NCBI GenBank assembly: GCA_965217935.1
Contig: OZ244581.1
Coordinates: 2,232,001-2,296,000 of the forward strand
Reading direction: 5' to 3'
From: JBBROS01 sp965217935
GTDB taxonomy: Bacteria > Pseudomonadota > Alphaproteobacteria > Acetobacterales > Acetobacteraceae
Length of the DNA stretch: 64,000 nt
Of the stretch, positions 1-6,968 are shown piece after piece. Position numbers and translations under genes: made by a program. Below the pieces are notes generated by a model. The model did not search any database, had not been told where the DNA came from, and worked only from the letters and a program-made list of their open reading frames with translations. Numbering within the stretch: position 1 is the first letter of the stretch; each line of letters starts with the position of its first letter.

Positions 1-94
1 CTTGGGCGGTGATCCCGGTCGGCGCCCGGGTCGGCGTCTTGCCTGAGCAGGCCGCCAGAGCCAGTGCTACCAGCGACAGGGTCAATACACGCAT
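1..94 (-). CDS. small lipoprotein, N-terminal fragment
   Basis: The gene runs off the left edge, so only the first 31 residues are visible. They form a lipoprotein signal peptide: MRV, a hydrophobic stretch, then the lipobox LALAAC with the acylated Cys at residue 16, followed by a Thr/Pro-rich segment. An AAGGAAA ribosome-binding site lies just upstream of the ATG at 94. It is expected to be anchored in the inner leaflet of the outer membrane. Its function is unknown. It resembles in style the other short lipoproteins of this window near 4.5, 20.8 and 60.9 kb. Confidence 0.7.
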   Translation of the reverse strand, partial: MRVLTLSLVALALAACSGKTPTRAPTGITAQ

Positions 95-143
95 CAAGCG
101 TTTCCTTTGAGGCCCGTTGCGCCTCGATATGGGCGCTGCCGGG

Positions 144-959
144 TCAGATGTCAGGCATGGCTTGCGACAGGCGCCCGCCCTGGCGGAGCGGGGCGATGGC
201 GGTGGCCAGGCCGGTCGCGTCGTCGGTGACGACGAGGAGGCCGCATACCGTGGCCTCCCCGTCGGCGGGCTGGAGGCGTTCGCCGGGCATGTGGGTCCAG
301 AACTTGGCGGCGGCGCCCTGCTTGGCCATGCCGATCACGCTGTCGTAGTCGCCGCACATGCCGGCGTCGGACTGGTAGGCGGTGCCGCCAGCGAGGACCT
401 GGTGGTCGGCGGTGGGGACGTGGGTGTGGGTGCCGACGACGAGGCTGACGGCGCCGTCGAAGGAGTGGCCGTAGGACATGGTCTCGCTGGTGGTCTCGGC
501 GTGGAAGTCGGCGACGATGGCGTGGACCGAGGCGCCCAGCTTGTAGCGGGAGAGGAGTTCGGCGGCGCCGCGGAAGGGGCAGTCGAGCGCGGTCATGAAC
601 AGGCGGCCCATGGCATTGAGCACGAGGGCGCGGCGGCCGTCGGGCAGTGCTGCCAGGTAGGACCCGGCGCCGGGCGTGCCGGGGGGGAAGTTGAGCGGAC
701 GGATGATGCGGGGCTGCTGGGCGATGTAGGGGATGAGTTCCTTGCGGTCCCAGGCGTGGTTGCCGAGGGTGATGACATCGGCGCCGGCGCGGAGAATGGC
801 TTCGGCCATGTCGGGGCCGAGGCCGAAGCCGTGGCTGGCGTTCTCGGCGTTCACGATGACGAGGTCCGTTTTGAGGGCGGCGCGGAGGGTGGGCAAGGCG
901 GCGGTCACGGCGTCGCGGCCGCTGCGCCCGACCACGTCGCCTAGGAAGAGGATGCGCAT
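144..959 (-). CDS. YmdB-family metallophosphoesterase (TIGR00282 type)
   Basis: A 271-residue calcineurin-like phosphoesterase. Metal-binding motifs are in order: FLGDVVGRSG at residues 4-13, the NAEN motif near 38, LGNHAWD near 65, and a C-terminal THTHVPTAD. This matches the YmdB/TIGR00282 family, whose Bacillus member hydrolyses cyclic nucleotides. The start at 959 gives the family's usual N-terminus (MRILFLGD). It overlaps the 3' end of the upstream cyclo-ligase gene by 19 nt, so the two are probably translationally coupled. Neighbouring ymdB, 5-FCL, 6S RNA and zapA is a common alphaproteobacterial arrangement. The substrate here is not known. Confidence 0.88.
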   Translation of the reverse strand: MRILFLGDVVGRSGRDAVTAALPTLRAALKTDLVIVNAENASHGFGLGPDMAEAILRAGADVITLGNHAWDRKELIPYIAQQPRIIRPLNFPPGTPGAGSYLAALPDGRRALVLNAMGRLFMTALDCPFRGAAELLSRYKLGASVHAIVADFHAETTSETMSYGHSFDGAVSLVVGTHTHVPTADHQVLAGGTAYQSDAGMCGDYDSVIGMAKQGAAAKFWTHMPGERLQPADGEATVCGLLVVTDDATGLATAIAPLRQGGRLSQAMPDI

Positions 960-1528
960 CGGGTCTCCGGCAGTGGGCTTGGGCGGAACAGCACGCCGCG
1001 CTCGGTCGCGACGGCGTCGAGGGGAGCGTCGTGCGGGAAGGTTGGCACGGCATCGGCCTGCTGCAATGCGTGGGCGCAGCCGATGGTTCGGATGCCCGGC
1101 AGGGCGGCGATGGTGCGGTCGTAATAGCCGCCGCCGTAGCCGAGGCGCCGGCACGACGCATCGAAGGCGAGCAGGGGGACGAGGAGGAGCCCTGGGACGA
1201 CGACGGGGCCGTCGGGGCGGACGGTGCCGAAGCGTTCCCTGATCATGGGCGCGCCGGGACGCCAGAGGCGGAAGGACAAGGGTTGGCCGCGGGGCGGGCT
1301 TTGCGGCAGGGCGACCGGGTGGCCGCGGGCGAGAAGTGCCAGCAGGAGGGGGCGAATGTCGATCTCGTCGCCGATGGGCCAGTAGCCGGCGACGGTCAAG
1401 CGCGGAGGGGGCGGGCAGCGTGCGAGCGCATGCCCGGCCAAGCGGGCGCCGTGCCCGGGCGACGCGCCTTGTCGAAGCGCCATCATTTGCTGCCGTAAAA
1501 CAGCCTTTTCTAACAATTTGTCCGGCAA
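941..1528 (-). CDS. 5-formyltetrahydrofolate cyclo-ligase
   Basis: Converts 5-formyl-THF to 5,10-methenyl-THF with ATP, in cytosolic folate metabolism (YgfA/MTHFS family). Visible signatures are the N-terminal LRQQMMALRQ segment that contacts ATP and the C-terminal RLGYGGGYYDRTIA loop characteristic of the family. I chose the TTG at 1528 because a purine-rich GGAACGGAGCGG lies just upstream and it gives 195 residues, the usual size. An in-frame TTG at 1582 would add 18 residues but sits inside a 7-bp hairpin. The gene follows the 6S RNA locus, the classic ssrS-ygfA linkage, and overlaps the phosphoesterase gene. Confidence 0.85.
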   Translation of the reverse strand: MPDKLLEKAVLRQQMMALRQGASPGHGARLAGHALARCPPPPRLTVAGYWPIGDEIDIRPLLLALLARGHPVALPQSPPRGQPLSFRLWRPGAPMIRERFGTVRPDGPVVVPGLLLVPLLAFDASCRRLGYGGGYYDRTIAALPGIRTIGCAHALQQADAVPTFPHDAPLDAVATERGVLFRPSPLPETRCASSS

Positions 1529-1567
1529 TAACCGCTCCGTTCCGCTGGATCGGGCAAGTGCCTCAAG

Positions 1568-1585
1568 CCTTTGTTCAGACAAAGG
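1568..1585. repeat. short perfect hairpin between 6S RNA and 5-FCL
   Basis: CCTTTGT and ACAAAGG form a 7-bp perfect inverted repeat around a 4-nt loop. It lies between the 3' end of the 6S RNA and the chosen 5-FCL start. It could terminate or process the 6S transcript, or attenuate the downstream gene; the sequence alone cannot decide. Confidence 0.5.
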
Positions 1586-1629
1586 GCCTTGTTGGCGTGC
1601 CGACGCCGGTATTGCCGATGCCGCCCCGA

Positions 1630-1790
1630 GGAGCGCGGTGCCGCCTTGGCCGTTGGCGTGTCATGCTCCCGAGACCTGCTAACGCAGGTGGGCGCCAGAT
1701 ACCGTAACCACGGCCACAGCAGAGCCAGCTCCCTAGGGAGTGCTTATCGGCCCCGGGCATGAGCTGCCTGACGCACCGGGCAGCACCGCC
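1630..1790 (-). ncRNA. ssrS: 6S RNA
   Basis: Regulatory RNA that mimics an open promoter and binds sigma-70 RNA polymerase. The location between zapA and 5-FCL is the canonical one in proteobacteria. Read on the minus strand, the 5' end GCGGTGCTGCC (from 1788) pairs along its whole length with GGCGGCACCGC ending at 1635, one pair being G-U, giving the expected closing stem. Further in are CCCACCTGC and AGCAGGTCTCGGG, which form the side hairpin typical of this family. A promoter-like TTGTTT, 16 nt, TACATT lies immediately upstream. About 160 nt fits the family. The ends are estimates. Confidence 0.8.
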
Positions 1791-1795
1791 CATTC

Positions 1796-1823
1796 AATGT
1801 ACGATTTACGGGCGCGGAAACAA
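1796..1823 (-). promoter_or_regulatory. candidate promoter of 6S RNA
   Basis: On the minus strand TTGTTT (-35-like) is followed after 16 nt by TACATT (-10-like, 1801-1796). Transcription would start near 1790, exactly where the 6S terminal stem begins. This agreement supports the call although the boxes are imperfect. Confidence 0.45.
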
Positions 1824-1833
1824 GTGGGGGACC

Positions 1834-1895
1834 GGCTCACTGCTGTGAGAGAAGATTGGCTCACTGCTGTGAGAGAAGATTGGCTCACTGCTGTT
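1834..1895. repeat. 24-nt tandem repeat between zapA and 6S RNA
   Basis: Two exact 24-nt units (1834-1857, 1858-1881) and a 14-nt partial third that runs into the zapA stop codon. Each full unit contains CTCAC-TGCT-GTGAG, a 5-bp inverted repeat. The partial unit overlaps the last codons of zapA, so the repeat probably grew by duplication of the 3' end of that gene. Confidence 0.85.
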
Positions 1896-2205
1896 CGACG
1901 GCGGCGGCGATGCGTTCGGCGCGGGCGGCGAGCTGGCGCATCCGGTCCTGGGAGGCGACCTCCTCGGCGGGCGTCGTGCCGTTGCGGGCGGCGCGGATCT
2001 CGATGGACTGATCGTGCAACTCGTCGGCCATGAAGAGGGCGGCCATGACGAGGAGCTTGGCCTCGCCCGATTGGCTGCCGAGGGACTTGGCGCGGTTGAC
2101 GCGGTCCTCGATCTGCTCGGCCATGGCGAAAAGATGGCTTTCCTCGCCGTCCTTGCAGCCGATATTATAGGCATAGCCGTTGATCTTGATCGTGACTTGG
2201 GACAA
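1885..2205 (-). CDS. zapA: cell division protein ZapA
   Basis: ZapA binds FtsZ protofilaments and promotes Z-ring bundling. From the TTG at 2205 the product is 106 residues and begins SQVTIKINGYAYNIGC, the beta-hairpin typical of ZapA, followed by the helix with EESHLFAMAEQIEDRV and a C-terminal coiled-coil helix rich in Ala, Arg and Glu. An ATG twelve codons upstream would add a non-homologous tail that overlaps the preceding small gene, so TTG is preferred. The gene starts 4 nt after that small gene ends, and the 6S RNA follows it. Confidence 0.88.
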   Translation of the reverse strand: MSQVTIKINGYAYNIGCKDGEESHLFAMAEQIEDRVNRAKSLGSQSGEAKLLVMAALFMADELHDQSIEIRAARNGTTPAEEVASQDRMRQLAARAERIAAAVEQQ

Positions 2206-2209
2206 TGGT

Positions 2210-2359
2210 TCAGGCCTCCAGCCCGTCGCGCAGACGGGCAATCATCTTGTCGAGCCGGGCCGCGACTTCGGCGGCCACCGGGTCGGGCTTATCCAGACCG
2301 CGGGCGATGCGGTCGAGCGCGGTGTCAATCCGGTTGATCAGTTCGTCGTCTGGCTGCAT
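2210..2359 (-). CDS. small conserved protein upstream of zapA
   Basis: A 49-residue open frame with a strong GGAGGG ribosome-binding site 9 nt before its ATG. The product is a single charged, probably coiled-coil helix (MQPDDELINRIDTALDRI ... KMIARLRDGLEA). Small coiled-coil proteins occur just upstream of zapA in many alphaproteobacteria (for example DUF4164), so a role with ZapA is reasonable but inferred from position only. Its stop codon lies 4 nt before the zapA TTG start, suggesting coupled translation. Confidence 0.7.
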   Translation of the reverse strand: MQPDDELINRIDTALDRIARGLDKPDPVAAEVAARLDKMIARLRDGLEA

Positions 2360-2415
2360 CAATTAGCCCTCCGTTCCCGGTTTACAAAAAGCGCGCAATA
2401 GCCTGAAGGTCAAGC

Positions 2416-2814
2416 ATGGGGCTTCCGCCAGCCGTCGTCGTTCACGGGATCGACCATGCGCGGGCGGCATTGCGGCCAGGGCGGGCGGCGCTGCTGCTGT
2501 CGGGGCCGGGGGCGGGTTGCTATGCGGGGGCGGGGTGGTGGCGGGCGCTGGTGGCCGCGGCGGCCGGCGACGGTCCCTGTCCGCCCGATGCGATCGATTG
2601 CGACGACCAGCCGGGGCGGGCGCTGGAGGCGCTGGCGGCGGGATGCCGGATCGTGATCCTGCACCCCTGCCCTGCCTTCGCGTCGGTGGCCGCGCGGGCG
2701 GGCGGGGCGGTGGTGCTGCCGGAGCGGCCGGCGGCGCTTGACTTGCGGTTCCCCGGGGCAGAGCGGCGGTTGGCAGCCTGGCTGTCTGGTGACAAAGGGG
2801 CCGCCATCGGCTAA
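2416..2814 (+). CDS. hypothetical protein, 132 residues
   Basis: Cytosolic, Ala/Gly-rich protein with no signal peptide or membrane segment. Recognisable stretches are VVVHGIDHARAAL, LLLSGPGAGCYAGAGWW and a later ILHPCPAFASVA. I recall similar small proteins beside the aldolase gene in related bacteria but no assigned function. It diverges from the zapA side and ends 37 nt before the aldolase start, in the same direction, so the two may be cotranscribed. Confidence 0.6.
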   Translation: MGLPPAVVVHGIDHARAALRPGRAALLLSGPGAGCYAGAGWWRALVAAAAGDGPCPPDAIDCDDQPGRALEALAAGCRIVILHPCPAFASVAARAGGAVVLPERPAALDLRFPGAERRLAAWLSGDKGAAIG

Positions 2815-2851
2815 GCCGCGGTTGAAGAGCGCAACGGATCAAGGGGCCATC

Positions 2852-3775
2852 ATGCAAGTCACGCCGGACGTGAAGACAATTCTTGACAAGTATGAGAGCG
2901 ACAATCCGGGGACGAAGGGCAACTTGGCGCGCATCCTGATGCAGGGCAAGCTGGGCGGGACGGGGAAACTGGTGATCCTGCCGGTCGACCAGGGGTTCGA
3001 GCATGGCCCGGCGCGCAGCTTCGCGCCCAATCCGGCGGCCTATGACCCGCACTACCATTTCAAGCTAGCGATGGAGGCGGGGCTGAACGCCTATGCCGCG
3101 CCGCTGGGCATGATCGAGGCGGGGGCGGACACGTTCGCGGGCGAGATCCCGACCATCCTCAAGCTCAACAGCAGCAACAGCCTGGCGACGGAGAAGGACC
3201 AGGCCGTGACCGGCTCTGTCAGCGACGCGTTGCGGCTCGGATGCGCTGCGATCGGGTTCACGATCTATCCGGGCAGCGAATACTGCTTCGACCAGATGGA
3301 GGAGTTGCGCGAGCTGGCCGAGGAGGCGAAGGACGCCGGGCTCGCGGTGGTGACGTGGAGCTACCCACGCGGGCCGATGCTGGACAAGGCGGGGGAGACG
3401 GCGGTCGATATCTGCGCCTATGCGGCGCACATGGCGGCACTTGCGGGGTCGCACATCATCAAGGTGAAGCCGCCGACGAACGTGATCAGCCTGGAGGCGG
3501 CGAAGAAGACCTACCAGACGCAAGACATCGACGTCTCGACCATGAAGGCGCGGGTGCGGCACGTGGTGCAGGCGTGCTTTGCCGGGCGGCGGATCGTGGT
3601 GTTCTCGGGCGGGGAGGCCAAGGACAGCGTGGAGGCGATCCTGGAGGAAGTCCGCGGGCTGCGCGACGGCGGGGCCAACGGGAGCATCATCGGGCGCAAC
3701 ACGTTCCAACGCCCGCAGGCGGAGGCGCTGAAGCTGCTCTCCAGCATCATCGACATCTATCTGGACAAGACCTGA
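2852..3775 (+). CDS. class I fructose-bisphosphate aldolase (DhnA/FbaB type)
   Basis: Cleaves fructose 1,6-bisphosphate to DHAP and glyceraldehyde 3-phosphate through a Schiff base. The 307-residue product has the archaeal-type motifs: LPVDQGFEHGP near residue 40, FTIYPGSEY near 135, and HIIKVKPPT near 203, whose lysine is the likely Schiff-base residue. The phosphate-binding FSGGEAKD and GRNTFQRP are near 250 and 285. The start at 2852 (MQVTPDVKTIL) gives the usual N-terminus; upstream codons do not resemble the family. It abuts the ThiE-like gene, with no space between stop and GTG. Confidence 0.93.
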   Translation: MQVTPDVKTILDKYESDNPGTKGNLARILMQGKLGGTGKLVILPVDQGFEHGPARSFAPNPAAYDPHYHFKLAMEAGLNAYAAPLGMIEAGADTFAGEIPTILKLNSSNSLATEKDQAVTGSVSDALRLGCAAIGFTIYPGSEYCFDQMEELRELAEEAKDAGLAVVTWSYPRGPMLDKAGETAVDICAYAAHMAALAGSHIIKVKPPTNVISLEAAKKTYQTQDIDVSTMKARVRHVVQACFAGRRIVVFSGGEAKDSVEAILEEVRGLRDGGANGSIIGRNTFQRPQAEALKLLSSIIDIYLDKT

Positions 3776-4429
3776 GTGGGCGGGGCGGCCGGCGATTGCC
3801 GGCTGTATCTGGTCACGCCGGCCTCGGCCGATGCCGGGTTCGCCGACACGCTGGCCCGTGCGCTGGACGCGGGCGACGTGGCGGCGGTGCAGCTTCGGCT
3901 GAAGGACGCGGACGATGATGCCTGGCGGCGGGCGATCGACGCGTTGCGCCCGGTGGCGCAGTCGCGCGGGGTGGCGTTCCTGCTGAACGACCGGCCGGAG
4001 CTGGTGCGGGCGAGCGGGTGCGACGGGGCGCACGTGGGGCAGACGGACACGCCGGCGCGGGAGGCGCGGCTGGTGATGGGACCCGAGCTGATGCTGGGAG
4101 TGACGTGCCACAACAGCCGGGATCTGGCGATGCAGGCCGGGGAGGATGGAGCGGATTACGCGGCGTTCGGGGCGTTCTTCCCGACGATGACGAAAGACGC
4201 GCCGACGCGGGCCGACCCCGAGATCATTGCCTGGTGGTCGGAGCTGATGGAGCCGCCTTGCGTGGCGATCGGGGGGATCACGGCCGCGAACTGCGCCCCG
4301 CTGGTGCAGGCGGGGGCGGATTTCCTGGCGGTGGTGGGGGGCGTTTGGGGATATTCCGATGGGGCGGACGCCGGCGTTCGGGCGATGAACGCGGCGATCG
4401 CGGCGGCATACTGTTCGGCTCCGGGTTAA
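3776..4429 (+). CDS. thiamine phosphate synthase family protein (ThiE-like)
   Basis: A 217-residue TIM barrel of the ThiE/TenI family, which joins HMP-PP and HET-P to make thiamine phosphate. Conserved features are LYLVTPASAD at the start, QLRLKDADD, LLNDRPELV, GAHVGQTDTPAREAR, GADYAAFGAFFPTMTK and the phosphate-binding IGGITAANC ... GVWG. Translation starts at a GTG directly after the aldolase stop, so it is surely in the same operon. ThiE and TenI are hard to separate by eye and no other thi gene is nearby, so the exact reaction is uncertain. Confidence 0.8.
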   Translation: MGGAAGDCRLYLVTPASADAGFADTLARALDAGDVAAVQLRLKDADDDAWRRAIDALRPVAQSRGVAFLLNDRPELVRASGCDGAHVGQTDTPAREARLVMGPELMLGVTCHNSRDLAMQAGEDGADYAAFGAFFPTMTKDAPTRADPEIIAWWSELMEPPCVAIGGITAANCAPLVQAGADFLAVVGGVWGYSDGADAGVRAMNAAIAAAYCSAPG

Positions 4430-4448
4430 CGCGGACCAAGCTGGCGGT

Positions 4449-4598
4449 TCAGCGCGCCGATGAGCCGCTGCTCGTGCCGCCGCGCGCGCCGGTTTCCGGG
4501 TTGACGTCGGTCCGGCTTGGCTGGCCGGGCGGGCCGGTGACGGCGCTGGCGCATCCGGCAAGGCAGGCGAGCGTCAGGATGAGTGCTGCGGCGCGCAT
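4449..4598 (-). CDS. very small lipoprotein, 49 residues
   Basis: ATG at 4598 is preceded by an AAGG ribosome-binding site. The peptide has a signal with lipobox LAGC (Cys near residue 14), then a Pro/Thr/Ser/Gly-rich tail ending SSGSSAR. It belongs to a recurring type in this window: short lipoproteins whose mature part is low-complexity and probably disordered. No function can be assigned. The gene is convergent with the ThiE-like gene and lies 33 nt from the next minus-strand lipoprotein gene. Confidence 0.6.
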   Translation of the reverse strand: MRAAALILTLACLAGCASAVTGPPGQPSRTDVNPETGARGGTSSGSSAR

Positions 4599-4631
4599 CG
4601 GGTGGGCCTTCTCGGTTGGGGTCATGCCGGG

Positions 4632-4994
4632 TTAGCCGCAGCCGTTGCCGCGAAGGCTCCAGGTGACCATGCGGCCGTCGGCGATATCAATTGTGGTTTC
4701 GCAGCCTCGCTCGATGACGGCCGGCGGGAAGGCTGCGCCGTAGCCGAGGCCGAAGCCCGGGCCGTAGAAGCCGTTGCCGAAGAAGAGCGAGGTGGTCGGG
4801 TAGACGGCCGCGCTGCGCTGCTCGTAGGCGAGGAAGGTGTGGCCGCCGACCTGGAAGGTGCGGGTGGGTACGCCGAGCTGCCTTACGACGTCGGTCTCGG
4901 GCGTGCCGATGAGCGAGTTGAGGTATGCGGGCCGGTCAAAGCCCGGGGTGCAGGCTGCCAGGAGCAGGAGGGCGGCTGGGATTGTCACTCGCAT
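4632..4994 (-). CDS. lipoprotein, 120 residues
   Basis: Signal peptide with lipobox LLAAC (Cys 15) and a mature domain containing YLNSLIGTPETDVVRQLGVPTRTF, which resembles the fold of small SmpA/BamE-like outer membrane lipoproteins. The match is weak and judged by eye. A Gly/Phe/Tyr-rich loop (FFGNGFYGPGFGLGYG) and two Cys near the end (RGCETT, GNGCG) could form a disulfide. It lies upstream of the 49-residue lipoprotein on the same strand. Confidence 0.65.
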   Translation of the reverse strand: MRVTIPAALLLLAACTPGFDRPAYLNSLIGTPETDVVRQLGVPTRTFQVGGHTFLAYEQRSAAVYPTTSLFFGNGFYGPGFGLGYGAAFPPAVIERGCETTIDIADGRMVTWSLRGNGCG

Positions 4995-5277
4995 GCAACG
5001 AAGATTGGGCGTGGATGAGGGGGGTGCAAGCTAGCCGCCTGTCTGAGAATTCGCTAGCCGACGCCGATTGAGGTTTGATTCAGTGTTGGTCCTGAGCAAG
5101 GCCTTTCGCGCTTGGGACGGGGATCAAACATGGCTGCAGCCGCCGTCGGTGCGTCAGGTTGCGCCGCCAGGCCGCGTCCGGCCTGTCCAGACCGATCCCA
5201 CCGACGGGCGCGTGCTCGAACGCAAGCCGCGGATGCAGGCGATAGCCGAGACAATCCGCAGGGCCGGGCTCCAAAGT

Positions 5278-5442
5278 CGATGCCGGCTGCGCAAGCAGGT
5301 CGTCGAGCCGGCGTTCGAACACAACAAGCAGGCAAGAGGCGTCCGACAGTCGCCCATTCGCGGCCTCGATAAGGTCAGAGGCGAGTGGGCGATGGCCTGC
5401 ACCATCCACAACCTTCTCAAGCTGCATCGAGCAGCAGCGTGA
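5278..5442 (+). pseudogene. C-terminal relic of an IS1182-type transposase
   Basis: The translated segment RLRKQVVEPAFEHNKQARG ... GLDKVRGEWAMACTIHNLLKL matches the well-known C-terminus of IS1182-family DDE transposases (usual form VEPVFGQIKQARGFRQF, then EW and CTAHNLLKL). The catalytic domain is missing and several residues are substituted, so this is a decayed fragment. The sequence before it (5068-5277) is open but unlike transposase. An IS-end-like GGCCGTCTCATGAGAC occurs at about 5830. Confidence 0.75.
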
Positions 5443-5929
5443 AAACCCCTGCCCTCACGCAACCGCCTCCTCGATAGCGCCGTTCGTGATCGAAACCTCG
5501 ATCATTCCTGGACAGGCTGCCAAATGGGTAGCGACCCCACGCCAGCCGCCGCCAGGCGGGCAATGCGTGCCCGGAAACGGCCCGTCTAGAGCGGCCCGAA
5601 GGGAAGCCGCTTTGAGGCCTTTGAAGGCTGGATGCGGGTGACGCGGGCAGGGAGAATGTGGGCGGGCGAGTGCGGCATGACGCCTTGGGGATGCTGTATA
5701 CCCTGTAAAAGCCCGCCACTGCTGGGTTGCAGCGGAGACTTGTGACGTCTCTGCGCGATTCAGCAGGGGGTCGTATAACGCAAGGCGTTGAAAGGTCCAT
5801 TTCGGGCGTTGGCGGCTCTAGCTCAGAGGCCGTCTCATGAGACCACTAAAATAAATGTAGGGTGATGCGTTGTTGCAGATAGCCCCTAATTTATTGATGC
5901 AACATGTAAAAAGAGGATGTTTGTTACGA
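5443..5929. other. intergenic stretch, probably IS debris
   Basis: No gene is recognised in these 487 nt. The first ~90 nt continue the sequence that usually follows IS1182 transposases. GC falls over the last ~100 nt before tRNA-Ser. No clear promoter, repeat or RNA was seen. Confidence 0.4.
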
Positions 5930-6019
<90 letters not shown>

Positions 6020-6149
6020 CGCGGCGGCGGCGTTATAGGTCACCCCGCGCCCCGCTGCAACGTTGCATTGACACCCCGCGCCTCTCCGATTAAATCCGCC
6101 GCTCCGGCAAGCAGGCCATCACGTCTGTTCGTCCAAACCTGCCAAAAAG

Positions 6150-6175
6150 GGCGGTCCGGTCGTTTCGGAACCGCC
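6150..6175 (+). promoter_or_regulatory. hairpin in the rplU leader
   Basis: GGCGGT and ACCGCC, extended by CCG/CGG with one bulged A, form a hairpin ending 20 nt before the L21 start codon. The preceding gene is on the opposite strand, so this is 5' leader rather than a terminator for that gene. An autoregulatory binding site is possible but not shown. Confidence 0.45.
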
Positions 6176-6194
6176 AGAATAGGAACACCAAACA

Positions 6195-6605
6195 ATGTTC
6201 GCAGTCATCCGCACCGGCGGAAAGCAATATCGCGTGGCCCCGGACCAAGTCATCAAGGTCGAGAAACTTGAAGGCGAAGCAGGCCAGACCATCACCTTTA
6301 CCGACGTTCTCGCCGTGGGCGGCGACACTGGCACGACGTTCGGCGCCCCCGTCGTCGCCAACGCATCCGTCTCCGCCACCGTGATCGCGCAGGACCGGCT
6401 CGATAAGGTGATCATCTTCAAAAAGCGCCGCCGCCAGAACAGCCGCCGCAAGAACGGCCACCGTCAGCACGTCACCGTCTTGCGCATCGACGGCATCACC
6501 GCCGACGAAATCCGCAGGCCGCTTGAATCCGACCCCGCCGCGGCCGAAGCCCCTCAAACCGACGCTCCCCCGCCGGCCGACACGGCCGAGCCGGCAATGG
6601 CGTAA
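6195..6605 (+). CDS. rplU: 50S ribosomal protein L21
   Basis: The first ~100 residues are standard L21: MFAVIRTGGKQYRV at the start, VEKLEGEAG, and the RNA-binding FKKRRRQNSRRKNGHRQ near residue 75. The 136-residue product has an acidic, Ala/Pro-rich C-terminal extension (from about residue 112) seen in some alphaproteobacteria. It is followed 12 nt later by rpmA, the universal pairing. Confidence 0.96.
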   Translation: MFAVIRTGGKQYRVAPDQVIKVEKLEGEAGQTITFTDVLAVGGDTGTTFGAPVVANASVSATVIAQDRLDKVIIFKKRRRQNSRRKNGHRQHVTVLRIDGITADEIRRPLESDPAAAEAPQTDAPPPADTAEPAMA

Positions 6606-6617
6606 GGAGACCCGAGC

Positions 6618-6887
6618 ATGGCACACAAGAAAGCAGGCGGTTCGTCCCGCAACGGGCGCGACACCGCGGGGCGCCGCCTCGGCGTCAAGAAGTTCGGTGG
6701 CGAATCCGTCGTCGCCGGCAACATCATCATCCGCCAGCGCGGCACCAAGATGAAGCCCGGCAGCAACGTCGGCCTCGGCAAGGACCACACCATCTTCGCC
6801 CTCGTCGACGGCCACGTGAAGTTCACCCGCAAGTCCGAGGGCCGCGTTCACGTCTCCGTCGAGGCGATGCCCAAAGCCGCCGAATAA
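6618..6887 (+). CDS. rpmA: 50S ribosomal protein L27
   Basis: L27 reaches the peptidyl transferase centre. The 89-residue protein starts MAHKKAGGSSRNGRDTAGRR, the conserved flexible N-terminus, and contains FGGESVVAGNIIIRQRGTK. GGAG lies before the ATG. The size is normal. A terminator-like hairpin separates it from obgE. Confidence 0.97.
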   Translation: MAHKKAGGSSRNGRDTAGRRLGVKKFGGESVVAGNIIIRQRGTKMKPGSNVGLGKDHTIFALVDGHVKFTRKSEGRVHVSVEAMPKAAE

Positions 6888-6926
6888 TCCACTGCGCGCC
6901 GCTCCACGGATCGCGTAAGAACACGA

Positions 6927-6949
6927 GGGCCGGCCCACGCCGGCCCTTT
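6927..6949 (+). terminator. terminator-like hairpin after rpmA
   Basis: GGGCCGGC and GCCGGCCC form an 8-bp perfect stem with a CCAC loop, followed by TTT. It lies 40 nt after the rpmA stop and 20 nt before obgE. The short T run suggests partial termination, leaving lower expression of obgE than of the ribosomal genes. Confidence 0.6.
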
Positions 6950-6968
6950 CCGCATTCAGGCCCACTCG

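Noticed and set aside
1834..1895. CRISPR-like array
   Set aside because: The repeats are directly tandem without spacers and only 2.5 units; no cas gene is in the window.
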